DNA of 12,709 nucleotides. Origin: an uncultured Bacteroidales bacterium. Its GTDB lineage: Bacteria; Bacteroidota; Bacteroidia; Bacteroidales; Bacteroidaceae. Made by a program: the position numbers and the translations under genes. The notes below the pieces were generated by a model that saw nothing but the letters and a program-made list of their open reading frames with translations, ran no database searches and was not told the origin of the DNA. How positions within the stretch are numbered: the first letter of the stretch is position 1; each line of letters opens with the position of its first letter. Of this stretch, positions 1-5,954 are shown piece after piece. Location: assembly GCA_937906165.1 (NCBI GenBank), contig CALCYA010000095.1, forward strand, positions 1-12,709, in the 5' to 3' direction.

Positions 1-8
1 TTCATGCC

Positions 9-188
9 TTACGACATTTCATTGCAATAGTATTTTCGCTCTGTTACTCTCTTTTGCTTAGCCCCCAGACTTTGCCGGTGAACCGAAAAGTGCTGCTTGC
101 AGCGCTGGTTCTTTCTCCGCTTCGCTATGAAGGCGATAAATCGATTACGAGCCCCGTTTACCGCTCTTAAGCAAGAATGGTAGCCCAT
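9..188 (-). other. Small basic ORF of 59 codons, possibly part of an interspersed repeat
   Basis: Read on the minus strand, ATG at 188-186 opens a frame ending with TAA at 11-9. The frame is also open upstream for about 15 codons to a TGA. The peptide is very basic (segment AKRRKNQRCKQHF around residues 22-34, then SVHRQSLGAKQKR) and ends YYCNEMS. It has no recognisable domain, signal peptide or membrane segment. My impression, which I cannot verify here, is that near-identical short hypothetical ORFs recur in other Bacteroidales genomes. That would fit an interspersed repeat or an RNA better than a true protein. Just upstream on the same strand lies a hairpin repeat ending GAGGAGT. The start may also lie outside the conserved unit, because the window begins 8 nt after the stop. 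Confidence 0.3.
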
Positions 189-228
189 ACGGCTGTCATT
201 TATTGTTAAAAAAGGCAGGTATTCTTTA

Positions 229-293
229 ACTCCTCACCCTTTTAGTGAGGACCCCACGGGGCCCTATTGCAATTTATTGCAAGACTGAGGGGT
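229..293. repeat. Hairpin repeat with ACTCCTC / GAGGGGT ends
   Basis: The element begins ACTCCTC (229-235) and ends GAGGGGT (287-293), imperfect inverted termini. Inside are three short hairpins: CCTCAC/GTGAGG (232-237 with 245-250), CCCC/GGGG (252-255 with 258-261), and TTGCAA/TTGCAA (267-272 with 277-282). The same end motifs bound the larger elements at 4162-4280, 7317-7499 and, in degenerate form, 7508-7711. It is intergenic and on the downstream side of the glutamine synthetase gene. Confidence 0.6.
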
Positions 294-325
294 ATAAATC
301 TCTTGTTAGCGTAAATGAGTCTGGT

Positions 326-386
326 TGTCATCTCGAGCGAGCATAGCGACGAGAGATCTCTCCTCCTTACAGTCGTCGAGATGACA
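326..386. repeat. TGTCAT...ATGACA palindromic repeat
   Basis: TGTCATCTCGA (326-336) is perfectly complementary to TCGAGATGACA (376-386), with a degenerate inner part containing GCGACGAGAGATCTC. It belongs to the same family as the units at 5684-5873 and 10322-10358, which share TGTCAT at one end and GATCTC in the middle. It is intergenic and probably non-coding. Confidence 0.6.
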
Positions 387-423
387 AAGTTTCGTATTTT
401 AAGGGTCATTAATGGGCTGATAA

Positions 424-473
424 CTAAACAAAACACAGCGCTCCCCTGAATTACTTTAGGAAAGCGCCGTGTT
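424..473 (-). terminator. Rho-independent terminator of the glutamine synthetase gene
   Basis: On the minus strand an 11-bp stem (arms 463-473 and 432-442, one G-U pair, 20-nt loop) is followed by the tail TTTTGTTTAG. The stem starts 24 nt after the stop codon of the glutamine synthetase gene, so it terminates that transcript. Confidence 0.75.
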
Positions 474-496
474 ACCTGATACTATATACAAACAAA

Positions 497-1999
497 TCAT
501 CCACAATGGAAATAGCGACGCACGAGAGCAAGCATCTCTTCCTTGTCGTCACCGATGTCGGCACGGAGCGTACGGTCGTTGTAAGAACGCAAGCGCTTTA
601 TTATGCCGTCAATCATTGCCGGGCTGAAGACATTATGCTCTTCGAACACAGCACGCTGGCGCTCAAGGCAATCGGCACTGGCAGCACAGCTGTCGGGCAA
701 CTGGGCAAGAGAAGAGAGTTTGTCGGCATTCTCCTTCCGGTGTATGTTCACGTTCACGTAAGTACGCTCGGCAATCTCAAGTGCATTCTCCATCTCAAAG
801 CCATGACGGCAGGCGACAGCAAGACCTGCAATGAGCTGATAGATATCGGCAGAGCCGTCGGGTGAACGCATCTCCACCGTCTGTTTCTGTGTGGTGTCGT
901 AGTTGCTTGCAGGCTCAAGCGGATTGGCCAGACGGCACATATCGCTCTTGGCAGCCCAGCCGAGCGGGACACGCACCAGAACCGAGCGGTTACGGTCACC
1001 CCAGCAGACATTTGTAGGTGCCTCCTGATGCGGCACAAGACGGAAATATGATGTCGGGTTGGTATTGCCGAAGGCTGTTATCGAAGGTGCAAGATCCATC
1101 ATTCCGGCAATGGCGCGACGGGCAACAGCAGAGAGCAAACCATCGTCAAGCATGCAGTTGTTTCCGTCTCTTGTTATTCTCATATGTATGTGCAGTCCCG
1201 AACCGGCCTTGCCTGCGGTAATCTTTGGTGCAAATGTTATGTCATAGCCGTTACGGTGGGCAAGATTACGTATTATCCACTTTGCAATCATCAGTTGGTC
1301 GGCAGCCTCACAGGCAGGAACAGGCAGGAATTCAATCTCGTTCTGCTCATATACATTGCCATCGATGGTAAAGTTACCAACCTCGGAGTGTCCGTATTTT
1401 ATCTGGCCTCCGGCCTGTGCTATATATGACATACAGGCTGTACGGAAGTCGTTGAACTTTGCATATGGTGCCGACTCATGGTAGCCCTTTTGGTCGGTAG
1501 CAGGGAACATACCGCTGTCGGGAGCAATGACATAATACTCAAGCTCGCCCATAGCCTCGAACTCCATCCCCGTCACCTCCTTGAAAGCACGGCACGCCTT
1601 GCGCAAAGTATTCTCGGGAGAGCTTTCAAGCGGCTCACCGTCCTTATTGAAATAGGAGCACAGCATAGAGAGAGTCGGTATCTCGGCAAACGGGTCAAGG
1701 AAAGCAGTGCTGAAACGCGGCAACACATAGAGGTCGCTGCTTCCGGCCTCAATGAACGGGAAGAGCGACGAGCCATCGACACGCTCACCACAGGTGAGTA
1801 TGGCATCAAGGTAGGCCGCGCTGTTGATTACAAAATTAAGCGTCTTGAGCCTGCCGTCACCGGCGGGGTACATGAAATTGACCATGCGGATGCCGTTCTC
1901 CTTGATGTACTGCACAATATCGGCTTTGGTAAACTCACTGCTTGGCTTGCCAAGAAAAGCCACAACCCTGTTAGGGTTCATCTCCAACGAACTATTCAT
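497..1999 (-). CDS. Glutamine synthetase family protein (GSI fold)
   Basis: ATP-dependent glutamate-ammonia ligase family, 500 aa, cytosolic. Residues 25-115 form the GS beta-grasp domain (ADIVQYIKENGIRMVNFMYP...). The catalytic domain follows, with the expected metal and substrate residues in order: E152 and E154 in GELEYYV, E206 in HSEVG, E221 in YEQNEIEF, H270 in GSGLHIHM, R320 in SYFRLVPHQEAP, R336/R338 in WGDRNRS, and E376/R378 in VEMRSPDGSAD. All look intact. The NLYDLP segment carrying the adenylylation Tyr of enterobacterial GlnA is absent, so adenylylation control is not expected. The long C-terminal helical part (about 400-500) is unlike classical GlnA. It is not the roughly 730-aa GSIII (GlnN) also known from Bacteroides. 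True glutamine synthesis is likely, but a gamma-glutamyl-amine ligase relative cannot be excluded. The start at 1999 lies about 32 nt after the inferred transcription start. Confidence 0.9.
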   Translation of the reverse strand: MNSSLEMNPNRVVAFLGKPSSEFTKADIVQYIKENGIRMVNFMYPAGDGRLKTLNFVINSAAYLDAILTCGERVDGSSLFPFIEAGSSDLYVLPRFSTAFLDPFAEIPTLSMLCSYFNKDGEPLESSPENTLRKACRAFKEVTGMEFEAMGELEYYVIAPDSGMFPATDQKGYHESAPYAKFNDFRTACMSYIAQAGGQIKYGHSEVGNFTIDGNVYEQNEIEFLPVPACEAADQLMIAKWIIRNLAHRNGYDITFAPKITAGKAGSGLHIHMRITRDGNNCMLDDGLLSAVARRAIAGMMDLAPSITAFGNTNPTSYFRLVPHQEAPTNVCWGDRNRSVLVRVPLGWAAKSDMCRLANPLEPASNYDTTQKQTVEMRSPDGSADIYQLIAGLAVACRHGFEMENALEIAERTYVNVNIHRKENADKLSSLAQLPDSCAASADCLERQRAVFEEHNVFSPAMIDGIIKRLRSYNDRTLRADIGDDKEEMLALVRRYFHCG

Positions 2000-2037
2000 A
2001 ACAGCTTCTTATTATTGTTATATGTTGCAATTTGCCA

Positions 2038-2067
2038 CAAAGTTATCTTTTTTATCGATAAAACAAA
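2038..2067 (-). promoter_or_regulatory. Bacteroidetes-type promoter of the glutamine synthetase gene
   Basis: On the minus strand TTTG (2067-2064) is followed after 18 nt by TAACTTTG (2045-2038), matching the Bacteroides -33/-7 pattern TTTG...TAnnTTTG. Transcription would begin near 2031, leaving a leader of about 32 nt with no Shine-Dalgarno sequence. Confidence 0.65.
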
Positions 2068-2087
2068 GCGCAACCGAAAAATATTCT

Positions 2088-2095
2088 TAAGTTTG
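2088..2095 (+). promoter_or_regulatory. -7 element for the 107-aa gene
   Basis: TAAGTTTG matches TAnnTTTG and lies 18 nt before the ATG at 2114, so the leader would be only about 12 nt. No convincing -33 TTTG is seen upstream. The glutamine synthetase promoter (2038-2067) fires in the opposite direction less than 25 bp away, so polymerases on the two promoters probably interfere. Confidence 0.5.
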
Positions 2096-2113
2096 TACAA
2101 CAACTGAAGAAAC

Positions 2114-2437
2114 ATGAGAATTCTTATATATACAACAGAGACAGAGGTTGGCGAGTGGGCCAAGGAGACACTGAACGAGTTCGGGCGTGGGATGCATATA
2201 CACGTGTCGGACAAGCCGGAAATACTGGAGGGCAAATGGTCGTTCGTGATCACGATCGGCGAGGATTGCAACAAGGCTACCGACCCGCAAAAGAGCGCGT
2301 GCTACCCAGTTCCATCGGGCGATGTTGGACGCGCCGACCTAAGGCGCAAGCTATGGGCACTCTACCGCGACACGTTGAGAGACCGTATAGGTTCCAAATG
2401 CAGTTGCGGGCTATACGATGTATGCCATTGCCACTAA
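2114..2437 (+). CDS. Protein of unknown function with Cys/His-rich tail
   Basis: I do not recognise this 107-aa protein. It has no signal peptide or membrane segment. Residues 1-50 look like two beta-alpha units (MRILIYTT..., a helix at 10-22, then WSFVITIGED at 42-51), as in small Rossmann-like folds. After a loop with C52 and C63 comes a basic helix (74-92). The last residues are KCSCGLYDVCHCH, giving C96-x-C98-x5-C104-x-C106 with H105 and H107, which looks like a metal site. The stretch from 42 on faintly recalls the C-terminal half of low-molecular-weight phosphatase/ArsC proteins, but the CX5R loop is missing, so I make no functional claim. G/C-rich third codon positions and the promoter motif at 2088 support coding. 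It is divergent from the glutamine synthetase gene and convergent with the EamA transporter gene. Confidence 0.75.
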   Translation: MRILIYTTETEVGEWAKETLNEFGRGMHIHVSDKPEILEGKWSFVITIGEDCNKATDPQKSACYPVPSGDVGRADLRRKLWALYRDTLRDRIGSKCSCGLYDVCHCH

Positions 2438-2522
2438 AGGATAGAGGTTATGGGTCAAGGGTGAAGGGTTAAGGATTAGGGGTGAACAATCAAACACTAC
2501 ACATTACACACTAAATATCCTG
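2438..2522. other. G-rich tract between convergent genes
   Basis: The 85-nt gap between two convergent stop codons holds four G-runs on the plus strand (2452-2454, 2459-2461, 2466-2468, 2479-2482) within a degenerate GGGTnAA pattern, then an A/C-rich stretch with CACTACACATTACACAC. No stem-loop terminator for either gene is seen. The G-runs could form a G-quadruplex with one 10-nt loop; this is inferred. Confidence 0.4.
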
Positions 2523-3446
2523 TCATTTACCCTTATTGATGATGTATATTCCGGCTGTGGCAAGAGCCGCTGCTGCCACATATTTCCAATAGAATGGTTC
2601 GCCCAGACACATACATGATGTGACTGCGCCCACAACAGGAATGAGTGAGTTGAAGATTGCCACCTTGCCCACAGGGTTACAGGTGAGCAGCTTGTTATAG
2701 AGCGTGAAGCCGAGCGCCGAGATGCAGACAAGCAGCATAAGAATCACCACTCCAACGGCATTGATATTGGGGAGCGTTCCGCCCATCAAGAGTCCCGGCA
2801 CAACAAGCATGACACCGCCCAGGGCCAGGCTGTAGCCAGTTCCCACAAACACATCGACACGCTTGCCCAACCCACGGGTCATGAGACCGGCGAGTGCAGC
2901 ACAGAAGGTATTCAGTATTATCATGCCGTCACCCATAAAGGTGAAGCCACCGCCTGCCCCTCCGCTTATGTTCAGGGCCATAATGCCGGCAAAGCCCAAG
3001 GCACAACCGATTATCTTGCTCGAGGTGAGCTTGTCACTCTTGAAGAACATACAGGAAAGCAACACAAGCAGGAAGGTACCCAGGGAGTTGAGGATTGCAG
3101 CACGTGCTCCGTCGCTATACGAGAGACCCACATAAAAGAAATAGTAGTGTAAACCTGTGTTAAGCAATGCAAACAGCAGCACATAGAGCCACCCACCGGC
3201 ACCGGCAACTTCAAAGCGCCTGCGTGTAGCGGCTGCAATGGCAAGCACAATAAGGCCGGCGAGGATAAAACGCACACCGGCAAAGAGCATCTTGCTGCCT
3301 GTCATAACTTGTGTTATTCCGAACTCTGCAAAGCCCAGTTTGATAAGCGGATAGGCCCATCCCCACGCTATTGCGGCTGTAAGTGCAAATGCCACCACCC
3401 AGAATGGGCGCTGGAATATTGAGGTATTCTTGTTATCTTGTTCCAT
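2523..3446 (-). CDS. EamA-family (DMT superfamily) transporter
   Basis: 307-aa inner-membrane protein with about ten hydrophobic segments arranged as two EamA repeats (roughly residues 12-150 and 165-305). The first begins VVAFALTAAIAWGWAYPLIKLGF, which carries the typical W/P pattern of EamA helix 1. Glycine-rich helices follow (GCALGFAGIMALNIS around 147-161 ends repeat 1). Repeat 2 contains the CxxLGFTLYNKLL motif and ends LATAGIYIINKGK, a usual EamA end with a short basic cytoplasmic tail. Family members export or import amino acids, nucleosides, sugars or other metabolites; the substrate cannot be inferred. The length is typical. It stands alone, divergent from the histidine phosphatase gene, with a promoter-like motif just upstream. 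Confidence 0.9.
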   Translation of the reverse strand: MEQDNKNTSIFQRPFWVVAFALTAAIAWGWAYPLIKLGFAEFGITQVMTGSKMLFAGVRFILAGLIVLAIAAATRRRFEVAGAGGWLYVLLFALLNTGLHYYFFYVGLSYSDGARAAILNSLGTFLLVLLSCMFFKSDKLTSSKIIGCALGFAGIMALNISGGAGGGFTFMGDGMIILNTFCAALAGLMTRGLGKRVDVFVGTGYSLALGGVMLVVPGLLMGGTLPNINAVGVVILMLLVCISALGFTLYNKLLTCNPVGKVAIFNSLIPVVGAVTSCMCLGEPFYWKYVAAAALATAGIYIINKGK

Positions 3447-3453
3447 AATGCTG

Positions 3454-3470
3454 CAAAATTAGCAAAATTA
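3454..3470 (-). promoter_or_regulatory. Tandem TAATTTTG -7 motifs upstream of the transporter
   Basis: On the minus strand TAATTTTG occurs twice with one base between (3470-3463 and 3461-3454), each matching TAnnTTTG. The ATG is at 3446, so the distal copy would give a very short leader and the proximal copy a nearly leaderless mRNA. No clear TTTG box is seen at the -33 distance. Confidence 0.45.
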
Positions 3471-3537
3471 TCGGTATCCGGCAGCATTGTATGTAAAGAA
3501 GATTGGCTACAATAATACTTCATTCAGAAGAAAATAC

Positions 3538-3545
3538 TATCTTTG
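3538..3545 (+). promoter_or_regulatory. -7 element for the histidine phosphatase gene
   Basis: TATCTTTG matches TAnnTTTG 28 nt before the ATG at 3574, which gives a leader of about 20 nt. The -33 box is weak. Confidence 0.5.
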
Positions 3546-3573
3546 CTAATAGAATGATTAAATCAAGAAAATT

Positions 3574-4074
3574 ATGGCTACAACAATTTATATGACCCGC
3601 CACGGCGAGACAATAGAAAATTCAAAAGGGCTCTTCCAGGGACAGACACCGGGACACCTCTCGGAGCTTGGCATTGAGCAGGCGCGCTCATTGCGCCCAC
3701 GTATTGCCGAGTTGGAGTTCGATGTGGTTCTCTGCAGCGACCTCAAGAGATGCCTTGACACGGCCGAGATTGCCCTTGAAGGCCGCGAATGTATTTTCAT
3801 CAAGGAGCCGCTGTTGCGCGAACGTGACCTCGGCAACCTTGCCGGCACCCCCATCAAAGGCGCGGTTTACAACGACACAGTTGAGACAGAGGAGTCAATG
3901 AAGGAGCGTGCGCACAAGTTCCTTGACAAAGTGCGCCGTGAGTACCCGGACAAGAAAATCCTTGCCTTCAGCCACGGCTTCTTCTGCCGTATAATGGAGG
4001 CTGAGATAAAGGGAGTGACCCACAGGGATGTTACCCTCTTCGGCAACTGCGAGATAAGGGAGTTCATTGTATAA
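3574..4074 (+). CDS. Histidine phosphatase family protein (phosphoglycerate-mutase-like)
   Basis: 166-aa cytosolic branch-1 histidine phosphatase. The catalytic motif TRHGE is at residues 8-12, with H10 as the residue phosphorylated during catalysis. R59 in CSDLKRCLDT, E83 in LLRERDLG (the usual acid/base) and H134 in AFSHGFF (the second catalytic His) complete the pocket, so the enzyme looks active. It is shorter than true cofactor-dependent phosphoglycerate mutases (about 230-250 aa), so a small-molecule phosphatase of the CobC/SixA/GpmB-like kind is more likely; the substrate is unknown. A TAnnTTTG motif lies just upstream. Downstream there is no terminator before the repeat at 4156, so read-through into nth is possible. 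Confidence 0.9.
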   Translation: MATTIYMTRHGETIENSKGLFQGQTPGHLSELGIEQARSLRPRIAELEFDVVLCSDLKRCLDTAEIALEGRECIFIKEPLLRERDLGNLAGTPIKGAVYNDTVETEESMKERAHKFLDKVRREYPDKKILAFSHGFFCRIMEAEIKGVTHRDVTLFGNCEIREFIV

Positions 4075-4155
4075 CGAAAAACGGGAAGGTCAAAGCGCAA
4101 GCGGTTACTCTTCAACAACACGAGCAGTGACAATAATTTAGACAACGTAAACAAT

Positions 4156-4280
4156 ATACAGACTCCTCCGTCCTTCGGACACCTCCTCTATAAACAGAGG
4201 AGGACTGAGAAAGAAGAACATAAATAAAAGACAACAGTGCTCCTCTAAGATAGAGGAGCTCCCCGAATGGGGTGAGGAGT
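4156..4280. repeat. Composite inverted hairpin repeat A1
   Basis: The element runs from ACTCCTC (4162-4168) to GAGGAGT (4274-4280), perfect inverted ends. It holds two units facing opposite ways. The left unit has GTCC/GGAC (4170-4173 with 4177-4180) and CCTCCTCT/AGAGGAGG (4182-4189 with 4196-4203). The right unit has GCTCCTCTA/TAGAGGAGC (4239-4247 with 4251-4259) and CCCC/GGGG (4261-4264 with 4269-4272). The first 90 nt (4156-4245) match 7311-7400 at 87 of 90 positions without gaps. A degenerate third copy start (TTTCAAAGCAAG) follows at 4312, just before nth. Confidence 0.8.
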
Positions 4281-4353
4281 ATGTATGACCACATAAACAA
4301 CAAATATCCGTTTCAAAGCAAGCTACCTTCTCCAAACAAGACATGCAATTTCC

Positions 4354-5007
4354 ATGAAAAAAGCCGAACTATATAAAAAAGCCATAGAATACTTTGAGGT
4401 GGCGATGCCCGTTGCTGAAACAGAGCTCAACTACTCCACCCCGTTCGACTTGCTTGTGGCGGTCATATTGTCGGCGCAATGCACCGACAAACGCGTCAAT
4501 ATGGTCACACCTGACCTCATCGCACGCTACCCCGACGCGCACGAGATGGCCCAGGCCCACCCCGACGAAATCTACAACTACATTAAGAGCGTATCATACC
4601 CCAACAACAAGGCCAAGCACCTTGTTGGCATGGCACAGAAGCTATGCAGTGACTTCGGAGGCGAGGTGCCCGACACCCTTGAGGAACTCGTTACGCTGCC
4701 CGGCGTGGGACGCAAGACTGCCAATGTAATTCTCTCCGTAGTGTGGGACAGAAGCGCCATGGCCGTAGACACCCACGTGTTCCGCGTGAGCCACCGCATT
4801 GGGTTGGTGCCCAAACGCTGCACCACTCCCTACAGTGTGGAGATGGAGCTGATGAAACACCTTCCGCAAGATATCATTCCCAAAGCCCATCATTGGCTCA
4901 TCCTGCACGGGCGTTACGTATGCAAGGCCCGCACACCTGAATGCGGCAAGTGTGGACTGACCGAAGTGTGTAAAGAGTACCTCAAACAGCACCCTAAAAG
5001 AGTATAA
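4354..5007 (+). CDS. nth: Endonuclease III (DNA glycosylase/AP lyase)
   Basis: 217-aa base-excision repair enzyme that removes oxidised pyrimidines and cleaves at abasic sites. The helix-hairpin-helix is LPGVGRKTA (115-123), with the catalytic Lys K121 and catalytic Asp D139 in AVDTHVFRVS. AQCTD at 41-45 is the conserved substrate-pocket segment. The C-terminal 4Fe-4S motif is complete: C190-x6-C197-x2-C200-x5-C206. The length equals that of the E. coli enzyme (211 aa) within a few residues. No TAnnTTTG promoter lies in the short unique stretch between the repeat and the ATG, so the promoter may be inside the repeat or further upstream. The NUDIX gene follows 6 nt after the stop, and the two probably form a small repair/sanitation operon. 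Confidence 0.97.
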   Translation: MKKAELYKKAIEYFEVAMPVAETELNYSTPFDLLVAVILSAQCTDKRVNMVTPDLIARYPDAHEMAQAHPDEIYNYIKSVSYPNNKAKHLVGMAQKLCSDFGGEVPDTLEELVTLPGVGRKTANVILSVVWDRSAMAVDTHVFRVSHRIGLVPKRCTTPYSVEMELMKHLPQDIIPKAHHWLILHGRYVCKARTPECGKCGLTEVCKEYLKQHPKRV

Positions 5008-5013
5008 AGCCCC

Positions 5014-5559
5014 ATGAGCAACAACAAGAAGTGGAAAGTCCTGGACAGGGAGTATCTTTTCAGACGTCCGTGGCTGACAGCACGACGCGACAAGCTTGAA
5101 CTACCCGACGGCAGAATCATGGACGAATATTATGTCCTTGAATACCCCGATTGGGTAAATGTGATTGCCATAACCAAAGACGGACAGGTCGTTATGGAGA
5201 AGCAGTACCGTCACGGCCTGGAAGTGATCAGCACCGAGTTGCCGTGCGGAGTGATTGAGGAAGGCGAAGAGCCATTGGAGGCTGCCAAGCGCGAACTGCT
5301 TGAGGAGACAGGCTACAGCGGAGGTGAGTGGAGCAAGCTGATGACGCTATCGCCCAACCCCGGTTCAATGAACAACCTCGCGCACTGCTTCCTTGCCGTG
5401 GGCGTCGAAAAGACAGCCCAGCAGTCACTCGACGAGAACGAGGAGCTTGAGGTGTTGCTTATGAGCGAGGACGAAGTGAAGTCACTGCTCCATGAAGGCG
5501 GTATATGTCAGGCACTGATGGTTGCCCCGCTCTACAAATACTTCAGCCAAAAGGAATAA
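5014..5559 (+). CDS. NUDIX hydrolase (ADP-ribose pyrophosphatase-like)
   Basis: 181-aa cytosolic pyrophosphohydrolase cleaving nucleoside diphosphates linked to another moiety. The Nudix box fits exactly: G79-x5-E85-x7-R93-E94-L95-x-E97-E98-x-G100-Y101. Before it, VNVIAITKDGQVVMEKQYRHG (48-68) and ELPCGVIEEGE (75-85) are typical of the ADP-sugar pyrophosphatase branch, where YR..... and the ExPaG segment bind the ribose. Pro-Gly after the box (TLSPNPGSMN, 111-120) also fits that branch, so ADP-ribose or a similar ADP-sugar is the likely substrate. It is co-transcribed with nth. An AT-rich 8-bp inverted repeat (5557-5564 with 5605-5612) follows but is too weak to call a terminator. Confidence 0.93.
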   Translation: MSNNKKWKVLDREYLFRRPWLTARRDKLELPDGRIMDEYYVLEYPDWVNVIAITKDGQVVMEKQYRHGLEVISTELPCGVIEEGEEPLEAAKRELLEETGYSGGEWSKLMTLSPNPGSMNNLAHCFLAVGVEKTAQQSLDENEELEVLLMSEDEVKSLLHEGGICQALMVAPLYKYFSQKE

Positions 5560-5683
5560 AAGAGCAATAGAATTACATAAAGAAATTTTATTTGAAAATA
5601 TTACCTCTTTTATATAAAAAACATTATCTTCGCAGAATGAAATAGTGTCGGTAATTGTTATTATCCGCAGAGTGTAAAGATTT

Positions 5684-5873
5684 AGAGATCCTTCCGTTCC
5701 GTCAGGATGACAACAACAAATACCTGTCATGCTGGAGCGGAGCGAACATCTAAAAAAAGGGAAGAGAGATCCTTGACTTCACCCTCCGCTGACCCACGGG
5801 TACCTGTCATGCTGAATGAAATGAAGCATCTCAAAAAAAACAAAAGAGTTCCTTCGCTCCACTCAGGATGACA
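5684..5873. repeat. Cluster of TGTCAT/ATGACA palindromic repeats upstream of pgk
   Basis: The 395-nt gap between the NUDIX gene and pgk holds five units in alternating orientation: 5684-5712 (AGAGATCCTT...GGATGACA), 5725-5751 (TGTCATGCTGGAGCGGAGCG...), a degenerate unit at about 5764-5793, 5805-5832 (TGTCATGCTGAATGAAATGA...) and 5846-5873 (...CCACTCAGGATGACA). The last two units face each other and could fold into one long imperfect hairpin with an A-rich loop. Another remnant (AGAATGACA) ends at 5889. The remaining sequence is AT-rich; TATCTTCG at 5625-5632 is one base off a -7 element. Confidence 0.75.
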
Positions 5874-5954
5874 ATATATGCAGAATGACAAGAACTGCAC
5901 TATAAACTCAACAAGCATTTAACAACATTTTATTAACATAAAATCAATTAAGCT

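Noticed and set aside
1..240. Known structured RNA (RNase P RNA, tmRNA or tRNA)
   Set aside because: I looked on both strands for the conserved RNase P, tmRNA and tRNA motifs and did not find them; the basic ORF or repeat reading remains.
1478..2107. 209-codon plus-strand frame opposite the glutamine synthetase gene
   Set aside because: It is antisense to a gene with intact GS motifs, runs through that gene's promoter, and its translation has no domain features.
2155..2472. 105-codon frame overlapping the 107-aa gene
   Set aside because: The frame beginning at 2114 has the promoter motif just upstream and G/C-rich third positions; the overlapping frame has neither.
5557..5612. Terminator after the NUDIX gene
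   Set aside because: Only an 8-bp A/T-rich stem with a 40-nt loop and no T-run; too weak to call.
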